DNA of 64,000 bases from assembly GCA_963576785.1 (NCBI GenBank), contig OY756142.1, positions 992,001 through 1,056,000 of the forward strand. Reading direction: 5' to 3'. Every line of letters begins with the position of its first letter. Positions within the stretch are counted from its first letter, which is position 1. Of this stretch, positions 35,942 to 49,671 are shown in pieces. Position numbers and translations under genes: made by a program. Below the pieces are notes generated by a model, which was not told where the DNA came from, made no database searches, and worked only from the letters and a program-made list of their open reading frames with translations. This DNA comes from Chlorophyllum brunneum. Its lineage: Eukaryota; Basidiomycota; Agaricomycetes; Agaricales; Agaricaceae.

Positions 35942-37577
35942 ATGACGAGCAATGCTTCAGCCGAACCAGAAAGAAATGATGTCAGTTGAGCTATTCATGA
36001 TTAGTCAGCCAGAGTCCCTTCCCTCGACCCACTCATGGGCGCCGAGGTTGCACGTTGCAACTACACTCCCACTCTCTATGGTGTCAGCTACACTCGGCCT
36101 CGAAATCTTTTCTCTTGGGAACATGCATTCAGCAGGAGTGCAAGACCACCAGGTGAACCAGTTTGACGCTGGACTTCGCTCTGTTGCAGGTAAGCATTGT
36201 CCTTAGGTGTTACAGTCAATTATTACAATTCGATGCAGGAGCGGAAGCCATCGTGGACATGATCAGGACCCGGCGATTCGTCAATAGACTTATTGTTGGG
36301 CACAATAAACTTGGAGATGAAGGCTGCCAGTATCTCTTCGACTTTCTGTGCTCGGAAGATGGCCGAGAATATAACATTGAAGAGATTAGCCTTAATTCAA
36401 ATGACATTGGGGATGAGGGGCTCTTTTCTGTATCGGAATACTTGAGAAACAGCAAACGAGTCCGGGAACTCTTCCTTCAGAACGTAAGCCAACGGCGTCC
36501 TTTCTCATACCCTAGGTCTGAGAATCTACCTTGCAGAATGCATTCACGGGAAGACCAGACGTCACTTCTGCCTTTGTAGCCGCTATCAATTCCTCTCAAC
36601 TGGAGGTCCTTTCATTAACCTCGAACCACCATCTTTCGGATGCCTTCCTCGCCCACCTGTTGTCTGAACTAGATGCACCTCATCTTCGCGAGATGCACTG
36701 CTCTGGGATCGGTTTAACACCATTATCGGGGAACACTATTGCCACCTACCTTTCGTCTCCTCGGTGCAGATTGCATGTCCTCAAATGCAATGGCAATTCC
36801 TTGGGCCTTCGCGCCATCAAAACCATAGTTCGAGCAGTAAAAGACTGCAATTATAGTCTTCGGAGCATAGAACTCTATGCCAATCAGCTGGAGAATGGCG
36901 AGACGGATTCGGTCGATAGCGATTCCGACCAGGACGACGCAAAGGATGGCATGCGAGACTGGACCGACTGTGAAGCCATGCTCAGAGGCATCCTTTTACG
37001 TAATACTCACCTCAAGCGCGAGGTGGACAAGCAGTCAGTTGCTCTTCTGCGCTGTGCTCGCCCTCTCCTGTTGCAAAGCAAACATTCTCTTGCACCAGCA
37101 GAATGTGACACACGACCATCGAATGAGCGATCACCACCCTTTGCCTTCAGAAAACTACCCCTGGAATTACAGCACCACGTCCTGTCATTCTTCGCGCCTT
37201 CACTATCTTCTTCCCAACTTATCCGCATATTTAACTATGCTTCATCTACCACAACGCTACCGCAACTTCTTCCACCTCTCTACACACTCACGCGTAGTGT
37301 ACGTCTCGGTTCTGCAGACGGTATCGCCTGCATCCCTGACCCATCCAGCATCGAATATGCCCTTGGGGGAACCGTCTGGGCATTAAAGCCTGATCGCAGC
37401 CCATTCTATCCAGAATGCACGGTGGACCGCTGCATGGGAAGTTCCAACTCTCTGCTCTGCAGACGGGAAAAGGAGCGTCTACGATTTCTCGAAATCGTTG
37501 GATGCGACACCTATGAACTCGAACCAGGGGAGGGTGTTCGCGCAGCTCGGGAGCTCTATACCTTGTCGTTAACTTGA
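35942..37577 (+). CDS. Leucine-rich-repeat (RNI-like) protein, 5' exons uncertain
   Basis: A ribonuclease-inhibitor-like LRR protein, usually a scaffold. Repeats include RFVNRLIVGHNKLGDEGCQY, IEEISLNSNDIGDEGLFSVS, QLEVLSLTSNHHLSDAFLAH and YSLRSIELYANQLENGETDS. The C-terminal 200 residues lack repeats, with FRKLPLELQHHVLSFFAP (F-box-like helix pattern) and a Cys-containing end. The ATG at 35942 begins MTSNASAEPERND. The following joins are not settled: LFSWEHAFSRSARPPGEPV hits a TGA before the frame that carries LLQVSIVLRCYSQLL. At least two introns are needed. Function not assignable. Confidence 0.72.
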
Positions 37578-37752
37578 CCTACCCACGATACCTGGATGTA
37601 GTTCTGTAGCTGAGGCATATATATCATCCCCCATACACGCTGTCTAATCTAATTGTATACAAACGCGTCCAGGCGGCCAAACAAGTACACTCAATGACAG
37701 GCCCAGCGATCAGGCCTCTACTCCGGAACCACCTCTCTGTGTGGTGCAAGTA

Positions 37753-40700
37753 ATGCAACTGTATCTCGGCAATAATCCTCGATCTTTATATCTAATAACC
37801 GATGAAAGAGATGAACTCTTAGGTCGACCTCACCGGGCGCTCGTCTTTCGTGCAGGTCAAAGCAGGTCTCAAGCGGTCGTGGAATATCTTCCTACCAGAG
37901 AAATCGACCAAACCAGCCTCGTCAAGCTTACGAGTAGAACGGTGAAAGGTTGCTTGGGTCTAATATCTGTTGATGATGGTCTGTTCTGTTACGGGGCACA
38001 CGATTAGTATTTAATTTCCGACAGATATCTTCCTTGCCGCTGTAACCAGTGCCACAGAAGTCGGAAACACTCGGCCCTCTGCCCACGAACCCGAATCAGT
38101 CGCAAGAATACACGAAGTTGGCTTTTATAGCCTGACGTCCTCGACCTGGGACGATCCCCTTTTCAACGAGCCTACATTTGGACCTGAGGCAGTGGACTCA
38201 GCGTTTCGAGACAACTACACGAACAATGTCGTCCTTGAACACCCCTGTATGCCACTGACCAAGATCCTGTCATCTGGGACCTTCTACTATGCAATGGAAC
38301 CGACTTGGGATTTATCCTCAAGGCTCGCTGTTCGCCTGGCACGAGACGCTGCATCTTCCAGAGACATTGCTTCATTCGACGAACGATTCATATGGAACGA
38401 GTATATTCTCCGCAGTCTATTGGATTTTCGAGAGAGGCTGGACTTCCATGAGCGGGAGGAAATGGACAGATGCCAATTCCTAGTAGGCAGCCACTTGTAT
38501 CCCCATTTCTGACATACAAGCTGACATTAACTAGATCCTCGCAACCCAAGGCTATGTTGGGGTTTTCCAAATGCCTCTACGCGCCCCTCCCACGGATGGT
38601 GCTCCTACGGTTGCCACGCTGGCCTTGATATCTCGACTGGGCTGGAAACGTGCTGGGACACGGTTCAACACTCGCGGTGTCGACGACGACGGCAACTGCG
38701 CGAATTTTGTCGAGGTAGGCGATGTATCCGGCTTCATAGGTCGGTATCTGAGACATTGTCAGACTGAGACAGTGTTCAGCACCGACCAACACTGCGTTAG
38801 TTATGTACAAGTGCGGGGAAGCGTCCCATGTATGTACCTCAGCTATCTAATATACTTGCTTGAATCATTGAACCAACCACAATTCCAGTGTTTTGGGAAC
38901 AACAAGGATTGCAAACGTTTGGCCAGCGCATACAGATAACTCGACCACATGCATCTCAGCCCGCGTTCGAGCGTCACTTGGTGCAGTTGATGGAAGAGTA
39001 CGGGTCGGTCCACGCAATCAACCTGCTTGGGACAAAAGAAAACGAGGCTCTGTTAACGAATTCGTATGCTAAACACCTACAAATGGCCAGGAACGTGCTA
39101 GGTGACAGTCTGGGCATTACCCACTTTGACTTCCACAGCGCCGTGAGGGTTGGTGGTCATGAAGGTGTGATCAGAAATCTACCGTGAGCGCACGTGGCTG
39201 TGATATTTTAACATGCCCAGGGCCTCTCGTACTCACTCTTGAGTAGGCGACTTGAAAGTGTCAGCGATAATGTCGACAAATTTGGCTTTTCGATGTGTGA
39301 TGCATCTACCGATGAAATTATTACTGACCAGAAGGGTGTATTCCGAACGAACTGCCTCGACTGGTACGATATACACTCCCGTTCGCTCATCACATAGTTT
39401 ATAATCATTTCGCTCAGTTTGGACAGAACCAACTTCGTTCAGGATATCTTATCCAAGACAACTCTGGAGCAATATCTTATCCTGGTTCGTCGCGAGTGGA
39501 TGACTTCGGTGCAGTTATGGTCGCAACACCGAGAATTGTGGGCGGAGAACGGAGACGCACTGTCACGAATATATGCTGGCACTGGTGCTCTCAACACAAG
39601 TTTTACTCGAAGCGGGAAACGGACATTGGCTGGTAAGCTGCTAGTTGCCACAGCTTGGCAACATGTTGACCTTATTTAGGTGTGCTATCGGATGCGACCA
39701 AGAGTGTTTCTCGTGCATATATCAACAATTTCCAGGACAAAGGGAAACAGACTGCCATTGACATGTTCCTGGTGAGTTTATCGGAAACAGACCCTATGGA
39801 TATTTTATCATCCACGTCCAACAGGGCAATCTCAGTGAACAAAGTCAAGTGACCATTTTCGACCCTATACATGATACAGTCCGCGAACAACTCAATAGAA
39901 GGTTTGTATTCATGAGCCTCTGGGCATTTCAAACATTCACAGTTGATCAGATGGGTTGAATATTCTACAACTAAAAAGGCTACTATGATTATTGGCACAT
40001 GGAACCTTAACGGCCGGGTATGATAATCGACTCGTTCTTGGCTCGTCCTCATTCCTTTCAGATGACTGCGGAATCGTTGATGCCCTGGCTATTCCCCCGA
40101 GACGGAATGAGCGAGTGTGTAGCTACCTAATTAATCAGGACGATATTTTTACCTGTTTCAGGCCAGATATGATTGTCCTGGGATTCCAGGAAATCGTTCC
40201 ACTGACTGCACAACAGATAGTTCAAACAGATCCTGAAAAACGGTACCTACCTCGCCTTCTCTAACGGCTGGCTTGGAATGAATAAATTTCTGTCCTAGGC
40301 GGCTTTGGGAGAAGAAAGTGATGGATGATGTTGCACGAAGGCCCGAAGGAAACCCTCGTTATATTCTACTCCGCAGCGAGCAGGTATGGCAGCCCCGAAT
40401 CTTCCTTATTCAAGTCGCTTATCCAAAATTTCGTAGCTCGTTGGAACAGCGCTTTTTGTAATTGTAAAGGAGGAATTGACATCCGTCATCCGCAATGTCG
40501 AAGGAACCTCTCGAAAGGTCAGAACGTTCATTGTTCAGATACTGTGGCGATTTAAGTAATCTGTAGACTGGTCTCCGAGGAATGTCCGGAAACAAGGGCG
40601 CAGTCGGAATCCGCCTCGACTATCACGATACCAACTTCTGCTTTTTAACGGCTCACCTCGCTGCTGGTCATACTAATGTAGAGGAACGTAACGCGGACTA

Positions 40701-41857
40701 CCGGACGATTGTCAATGGTCTACACTTTCAGAAGGGCAAGACCATAGCGAGCCATGAGTGAGTTGAGGCCGCTGAATTCCTCGACATGACTATTTTCATG
40801 CATGTCTTCATAGCAACGTCATCTGGCTCGCAGATACCAACTATCGGATCGATATGGACAACGCTGAAGTACGAGCACATGCTGAAGCAGACTACTTCGA
40901 CCCTCTCATCGCTGCTGATCAGGCAAGTCTGGTGCCTCGGATCAGTCCCCCGTTAACCTTCTTTCACTTAGCTTCAATATGCCATGGATACTGGTGCTGC
41001 GTTCGACGGTTATGAAGAGGGACCCCTCTTGTTCCGGCCAACGTATCGCTATGACCTAGGGACCGATAATTACGATACAAGTGAAAAGATGCGTATTCCC
41101 GCATGGACAGGTAGTGTCCTTGTTTTTGTTCCCTGAGTGACACAAGCTCTGAATTTCGTGGCCGAGAAGACAGGATCTTGTACCGTGGTCCAGCTCTTGA
41201 TCTCACTGTATACTCCCGAGCAGAATTGAGAGGGTCTGACCACAAACCAGGTTAGCCAAACCCTTTTGTACCCCTTCCTGGATCTCATTACAGCCGCCGC
41301 TTTCTTTCAACCAGTGTTTGGAATATTTGCAGCTGATATTCGTGTTGTCGACGCTGTAAAAAAGGCTGCACTGTCGCAGTTGTTGCTCGAAAATATTGTC
41401 AGCACACAACCGGGAGAGAATTTAGATGAGAAACTGTCGAAGATAGCTTTGCCAGATACAGTTGGTGAATGTAGGTCCCTCTTGAGTTTCGACAAACAGG
41501 TACTGCGCTAAGCGTCCACCCCTTAGTACCAGCCCCTAGCACCGACGAGAAGGCATGGTGGGATACTCCGGGTAAGACCCTTCTCCTTTGATTTTCCTTG
41601 TGCGCTGTTTGACCGATGCCGAACCTCTTGTAGACGGTCCTGGGGGTCTCGTTTCGATCGAAGAAATCCAACAAATCAATCTCTATCACAAGGGCAACCC
41701 CTTCGAATCGCCACTTGACTCGCCACTATCTGTCTCACCCACTACCTCCGACGAAGAATTGTACACGTCGGCATTGGCGCTACAAACACCCTTAACACCG
41801 GTTCAAGTCGGCACACGACGGCTGCCGCCTCCCCCGTCTCGATCAGAGAAGGATTAG
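37753..41857 (+). CDS. Synaptojanin-type phosphoinositide phosphatase (Sac1 + 5-phosphatase)
   Basis: A synaptojanin/Inp52-type enzyme acting on PI(4,5)P2 and other phosphoinositides in endocytosis and trafficking. The Sac domain (about residues 1-520) begins [20 protein letters not shown] and has [18 protein letters not shown] and the C-x5-R catalytic loop RTNCLDCLDRTN, which is split by an intron near 39364. The 5-phosphatase domain has [64 protein letters not shown] and RGSDHKPVFGIF. Both halves look active, though the usual Gly of GDxNYR is Ala. The C-terminus ([11 protein letters not shown], then [17 protein letters not shown] and a short Pro-rich end [10 protein letters not shown]) is reached through two introns, the first with its donor at GTGAATG after PDTV. 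About 17 introns are inferred. Confidence 0.92.
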
Positions 41858-41929
41858 ATGTTATCAGAGAGTCGTTGGTAAAATTATTATAGCATGCCAA
41901 CAGAAAGATAGATACACAAGTATAGAGGA

Positions 41930-43806
41930 TTAAATCAGGCCTTGCTTCTTCAGATCCTCGTAGGTCTTGCGATTATATACATTACCCTCATCATCCTCGA
42001 GCTCCTCCATTGTCTCTTGCTCGAATATTTCGTGCCGACCTTCTTGCTTGAGTTTCTCGGCGACTGGCGGTACAATTGGGTCAGGATTTGAAAAGACCGT
42101 CTGTCTTGACAAAACTTACGAGCAAGAGCATCTTCAATATGCGTGATCTCGTGGAAATGTTTAGTATTAGGAAGACCAAGGGCGCGCATCCCGAAGGCAT
42201 GACGAGATTCCTATGGTAGAAGTGAGCTGGTAGAATCGCTCCTTGATAAGGTAGGGACATACTTGAAAGTGACGGTCGAAGTTTTTCCTGGATAAGGCCG
42301 TCAGAGATGATGATTGCGATGCCAACTTGGCTTGGAGACCCTCACCTTCCCATGTAAACATGATCTGAGCAGATCTCACACTTGTACTCCACCCCAAGGC
42401 CATGAAGCTTGTATAGCCAATATGGAATAGGTTTTCCATCCCATCCCAATGGTAACTTGAGGGGGTTGTAAATCCTTTCTTCCTCCTCCTCTTCGTCCGC
42501 GGTGCCGTCTTTGGTAGCAGCAGGTGGAGGAGGAGGCTTGGACTGTTCTAGAAGCTCTTGTTCACGTTCTCGGGCGGTCAGCGAAAACCTTCGCTCGACG
42601 TTGGATTTGGTTTCATTAATGACAGGTGCCAAAATTACCAGTAAAGCCGTGGCCATGTGTGTATAGTATGCGGCATTTCTTATCCGGAGTTTAGCAGCTG
42701 ATGGTGCGCTGGATTGCCCTGTGCCAGGGGTGGGTACAGGCGAACCGTTGGGGTTCTTAGGCGGCTCGCCTGAAGTTGCCTGTTTGTTCACAGCTTTGAT
42801 GTGTTTCTTGGACGAAAGGTGTGCGTCGTACACCGTTTGTTTGGCATAATGCTTCTGGCCTGACAAACAGTTAGTTAAATGAAAGTCAATCCACACCGAG
42901 ACCTTACAGGGTGCACACCAGATTCCCGTGCTTTCCCCATTTGTCGCAGATTTTTCGCCAGTCTCGTTCTCCCAGTTTGGCATCTCCTTCGCGTCCCATT
43001 TTTTTCCAAACTCCGAAGCCGCTGCTTTTTGTTGGGTCTCAATTTCCATGAGCGGCTGCGTCCGTTTTACGAAAGAGAGTAGGTAGTTATACAGGTCTCT
43101 GATATAGCTGCAAGGATAAGATGAGGGGTCCAGGACCGTACGAACAAAATTTGCTGAAGGAGACTCACGACTCGTATTCCTTAGAAACCCGGGTTTCTCT
43201 GGGCAGATCTTCATGAACAAGTGTACCTTCTGTTGCTAATAGAAGATCAAGGTATTGCAGGTATGCTGGCCGCTTGCCAATATTCTTGAGGTTCGTGTAC
43301 GTGACGTGATTCGCATACAAGTCACAGTATTTACCATAGGCTTCCTCACCCGAGAACATGAGGGAGATTGCTGCATAAGTTAAGTATGAGGTGCAATCGG
43401 ATACAGTAGTTGACGCACGATCTTCCTCTTCAAATTCGTCTTCTTCCTGGTCAGGCTCATCCAGAAATGACGCAAGCTCCAGGTCAATTCCTGGCGCAGA
43501 ATCAGGATACTTGTTGTGGTGTTCCTGTATTTTCACCAACCGCGAATAGAATTCCGACAGATCATCGGCTTTTGCAGGGGTAGACAGCAGATTTATTTCC
43601 GCCTTTCTGGCGTCTTCATCGGCATAGAGACTGCTGAGGGCAGCTATTCGGGTCGTTATACGGTCGAGAACCTGGGATGCCTTGTGTTCGTTCTGGAGGT
43701 TGCGTTCGTGGGTGGTGGGTGGCCTGGAGAGGAGGTCGTAGAGGGCGCGCTCGAAGCGTTCTACTTCCTCGTGTGTCTGGCGCTGCAGTTCGACGGCCGA
43801 GTCCAT
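41930..43806 (-). CDS. SF3A3: Splicing factor SF3A3 (SF3a60/Prp9)
   Basis: The 60-kDa subunit of SF3a, part of the U2 snRNP. The start [20 protein letters not shown] is followed by [39 protein letters not shown] and [14 protein letters not shown] matrin-type C2H2 finger ([20 protein letters not shown] with SKKH) and a second finger, [20 protein letters not shown], are both complete. The end [22 protein letters not shown] segment (here [19 protein letters not shown]) matches the family. About six introns are inferred. Length is about 510 residues, typical. Only 86 bp separate its ATG from that of the eIF4A-III gene. Confidence 0.94.
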
Positions 43807-43892
43807 GGTTGAAGCTCTGAAGCCCGGCGTGACTACTTGCCTCACGCCCCGCCCATTTCGAACTCCGCTCTTCTCCCAACTACCACTCAAAA

Positions 43893-45524
<1,632 letters not shown>

Positions 45525-48433
45525 AACCCTGTCCCTGTCGTTTACCCGTCTTTCCTCTTGTTGGTGACAGATATCCCACCGCGGGACGTTCGCCCTTTCG
45601 TATTTACCGTGTTATATGTAATGTATAGTTATCTGGCCCTTAAAAATCCACTCATTTCAGACCTGACTGCTCTTAGCCTAGGCTCGCCATGGGGTGGTAC
45701 TTTCGACAGCCGAGCACTAGGTCCACATTTAAAGTATTTAATGACCTCCAGGCCGTCTGTAATCCTATAGCAGAAACATAAGGGATTGCAGCTGTAGCCA
45801 TTCTCGACCTACAATCGATTTTGGCCGCAGAGAATGAGGGATCTTTCGGTGTTTCGTAGCTAGACTCATGACTGTAAGGTCCTACCTTCAACCGTCGGCA
45901 ACCAGTCGTTGACAGATGACGAAGCCGTTAAAGTGGGAACTACAAAATCGGGAAAGAAATCTATTTCTATGTTTATCTCTGAACGTTCGAGTCGGAAAAA
46001 GATATATTTTGCGGACTATTGGGGAACAACAACCTAAGTAGAAACTTGGTCTTGATATCAGTTTCAGCGAAGACTGGCCATGAGGTACTTTGGCAACCAA
46101 TCTATCAACGAAGCCCCAAGCATGATTAATTCCAGTCCAAAATAGGAGCTAGTAGTGAATTGAGAATTTCGACCGACAGGGATCTCCAGCGACCTCTTGG
46201 GTGGAGATAAGATATGGAGAGATAACGCTGCACTTCACAACAAGAGCCAAGGATATTGTTTCGTGTGAGGAGATGCAGAAGAACAATGCCCTGCTAGGTG
46301 TCAGAGCCACAAGTCAGTTATTACTCAGGGGAGAATTTTCACCATCACTCATTCCCGCGATGGTGAATTTTTGGACGCGAACAATCAACGTGGTTCGAGG
46401 ACTTGGCTCATTTCCGAATCTGAAACTTTGTCTAGTCCTAGTGCTCGTAAGATGCCGCGTACATTGTCGTATGAAACTAGCGTCCGAGTCATTGTGCGCG
46501 GCGGGGTAAGCTCATGGCCTACAAGCGTGTTATATGAACAGGTGGCCATAAGCTTCGAAGATCCGTATTGTGGCGAGTGACTTTGACCTGGTGTGTTCCC
46601 TGCTCCATCCCCCAAAGGGTCTAACTGTTATAAGTTCCCTCAGCTGCATTTTACTGGCTTCTAGAAAGCGCAGCCATGCAAGACTAGCCGACCCCTTGGA
46701 GGATTAGCCTAGCTGAGAGATATACACCCAGCACATCTCGGGCTCGGTCGGTCAACAAAGGGATTGTCAATAAATGTTTCATCAACATGTTCCTGTGTTG
46801 TTTGGACAGTGCTGCTAAGCACCTTGACGGGTTGATCAAGACCCTGAGAAAGAGTATAATAACGATTTCTGAAATTGCTGTCACGGGCGCGGATATTGCA
46901 AAGTATTATTAGGAGCTAGGCTATGTGATTGCAGGATGTCAGAAGGGACCTCACATGGCAATCTTTCAAACCTTAATACACTCTATTTCCCGTGGTCCAG
47001 AAAGGGCTCGGGCTATGCTGGCTTCTGTGTCTGACGCGATGTCGCAATGAAGTGTAAGGTTACCTGTGCATGCCTGATTGTGAAGTGGATGTCCAGGTTA
47101 ACATCAGCCTGAACGAAATCGTTACCCCAGCCGTAGGGGCAAAAACGTCACTCACGACCTCTAACGCTCCTGCCCGCTTATCAAAGGTAGAAGTGAAAGA
47201 GTTTCACGTCGTGCGTGCTGTTGGCTGTTGTCCGCTTCAGTCATTGGCTGCAGCTGTTGAGGGTGGCAGGGTTCAATCAATCGTTTCTGAGTGCTCATGG
47301 CCTCATGGCACTGCCGATACTCACCAAATGCTTCCAGAAGTAGCTTCGGATCCTTCACCCTACATTGTTTCACGTTTTTGAAGCACTCCCCACCGGCGTT
47401 CGAAATACTTACTGGCACCACTCTCACGGACCGGACAAACAATACATTTACTACTGGATACTATCAGATCTAGTCGACCCTTCCTCCGATCTGCAGCCTG
47501 TATGAGCACATGAATACACCGTTAAGCAAGTGGACTTGGCAATTAGAGCCGATTGGATAAACAGATTCGCGCAGGAGTCTATCATTTGCATTACCAAGGG
47601 CTCTGGAGGGTGATGTCAGAACGCGAGCTGGTGGTTATTATTGCCAGGGAAGAATTCTATTCTTCATCATGATTAGCACGGAAACCATATAAAAAGAGGA
47701 CCAATGGTAGCAGGCAGCCATAACCCCCCGATCTGGACTGAGAAGATGTGTTATTGGAGAAGGTAAGCAAGCCGGACGACTGACGCAAAGTCATGTTGAT
47801 ACTGGTGCTGACTGCTGGGGATCATAACAGAGTTCGCAACGTATACAAAAAGTAGGTCTTGCAGGGTGTTCCATCGTCTGCGACCGCGCTGACAGTGTAA
47901 AAGATGTGGCCACGCTCAGAACCTGGTTCGTGTTCCTTCGCAGGATAGGAAACCTTTGATGAGCTACTGAGAAGACGGCGTGCACGTTGTAACAGGAAGA
48001 TGAAGAGGTATAGTCTGCTCTTCGCGCGATGCGCCGCACTAATGATGTCGGTGGAGATCAAGTGTGAATTAATCCAATGCAAATTCAGTCCTGTGCATCC
48101 GCTGGAATGCCAGCCACCAAATTGCAATCAAACTTGCTGGCAATAGTAAGCTCCAGCTGGGGTTGCTTCACAGTTCACATACTAATTCTCAGCCACAGTC
48201 GGCAGTTCCCTCAGCAATATTCACCGCATATCGATAGGCTGTGTCCTACATGTGAGGCATCAGCGGTGGGACGGCGTTCTTCGGCGTGAGGGGATAGGAA
48301 ACATCAATGACACCTATTGCACGATTATAGACCACGAGATAAACAGGTCCAATGCGTATAGATGATATAAAGCACAAAAAGACTAGAACACGAGTGAGAT
48401 ACTGGAGAAAGGACAATGGAAAATACACACAAA
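45525..48433. other. Gene-poor 2.9 kb stretch
   Basis: This is the largest gap without a supportable gene. Small open frames (at most 103 codons) occur on both strands, for example a plus frame at 46201-46509 that extends upstream without ATG and a minus frame at 47161-47442, but no set splices into a protein I recognise. Frequent stops and uneven composition suggest old intergenic sequence or decayed genes. I see no terminal inverted repeats, long direct repeats, tRNA boxes or tandem array. Confidence 0.5.
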
Positions 48434-48901
48434 TCAATCATCTCCGATATTATGCTTCTTCTTGAGCTGTGCTAGCTCTTCCTCCCTCCTAGCTAGGTCG
48501 GCCTTTGCAGTGGCTGCATCTTGTTTGGCGGGCATATGGTATAGCACGACGATGTATCGTTCTTGTAGATGGAAGCCGTTCAGATGGTCAAGGGCATTCT
48601 TGGCCTGTGAGCGAAAGTAAACAGTGATGTAGACACTATCATCCCGCTACGCACGTCCATGACATCGTCGAAGACAACGAATGCCGTTCCTTTCGTTTTC
48701 TGCTCGTTTCCTATGCGAATTTGTCGGATGCTCCCGTAGCGACCGAACAAATCGTAAAGATCCTCTCCCGTGATGTTATAGTTCAGGTTTTTGACAAAGA
48801 GAATTCGATTCGCGCCAGGCGGGAGTTTTGACTAAAATACTGTCAGACGATAAGATATACTTGCACAACGATGTACACACAGTTGGTCGAGCAACCGACA
48901 T
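48434..48901 (-). CDS. SF3B6: SF3B6 (SF3b 14-kDa subunit, p14) RRM protein
   Basis: SF3b14/p14 is the U2 snRNP subunit that contacts SF3B1 near the branch-point region. A 21-nt first exon (48881-48901, MSVARPT) splices to SKLPPGANRILFVKNLNYNI, then TGEDLYDLFGRYGSIRQIRI with RNP1 at KGTAFVVFDDVMD, then AKNALDHLNGFHLQERYIVV with LYHMPAKQD and the charged helix LAQLKKKHNIGDD. Two introns are inferred. Length is about 120 residues, equal to the human protein. Its start is 145 bp from that of the divergent LCL2 gene. Confidence 0.94.
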
Positions 48902-49046
48902 GGTTCTGAGGAAAGTGGTGAGGGATTGGAATGCGTCATGGATATTTCATCGTCACGTGATCCTCCCTGACACGTCGATGCAAATGTGAATAAAATATCC
49001 CCGCTGCGTTGTAGAATTCGTCATACCCCTCTTTGTCGTGGTCGCC

Positions 49047-49513
49047 ATGCACCAACATAGTCTAAGGTCATACCCAATGCTCCTTGTTACCCTCGCCCTT
49101 ATCCTCCAATTTCACGTTGCCATTGCCCAATTCGAGGGCTTTTTCAACATGTTTGGTGGACAACAGCAACAACAACAGCAGCAGCAACAGAGATCTGGCG
49201 CTTCTCAATTCTCAGCATATGTTGATAGCGGTTGGTCTTCGTCCTGATACACTACGGCAGTCCAGTTCTCTGATGTAACACTTTCTGGTGCACGCATACA
49301 GTCTCATGTTCGCATTATCTCTGTCCATCGACATTGGACTGCGTGGAGCGACCGTCAGATTGCCCATGTCCTAATGCAGAAGACATTAAATGTCTAATCC
49401 CAGACATGGACGGAGACGTGGACGACGCAACCGTGATGTGTGTGCGGGGTAATCACGAGTGTGCCGAGGTGGAGAGGCTGATGAAAAAACACTCAGACAA
49501 GAAACGCAAATGA
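49047..49513 (+). CDS. LCL2: LCL2-like secreted/ER protein
   Basis: A member of the Lcl2 family (long chronological lifespan 2), linked in yeast to ER-associated degradation. The ATG at 49047 opens a signal peptide ([18 protein letters not shown]) followed by [12 protein letters not shown], a glutamine tract of about ten residues and, after one intron of about 70 nt, [20 protein letters not shown] and a Cys-containing, charged end. The spacing of FFxxMFGG, YLCPxTLxCV and CPCP is the family signature. The C-terminal half is more diverged than in ascomycetes. The CAG/CAA tract encoding the glutamines may vary in length. Confidence 0.85.
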
Positions 49514-49671
49514 AAACGTGCCATTCACAATTTCACACCAGTGTTGTATTCACTTTTTATATATTGTTTACACCCTCACCATCGTGGTTTCCAAGATATT
49601 GTTGTCCAACTATTTCTCCGCAGAGGCAAGGCTTATCTGTTCCGAGTATTATGTGTCGTGCCTCAAAAGTT

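Noticed and set aside
41588..41700. Possible alternative C-terminal exon for synaptojanin ending soon after 41690
   Set aside because: The frame reached with the GTGAATG donor after PDTV gives a coherent acidic and NPF-containing end (GNPFESP), as expected for the family, so that join is preferred.
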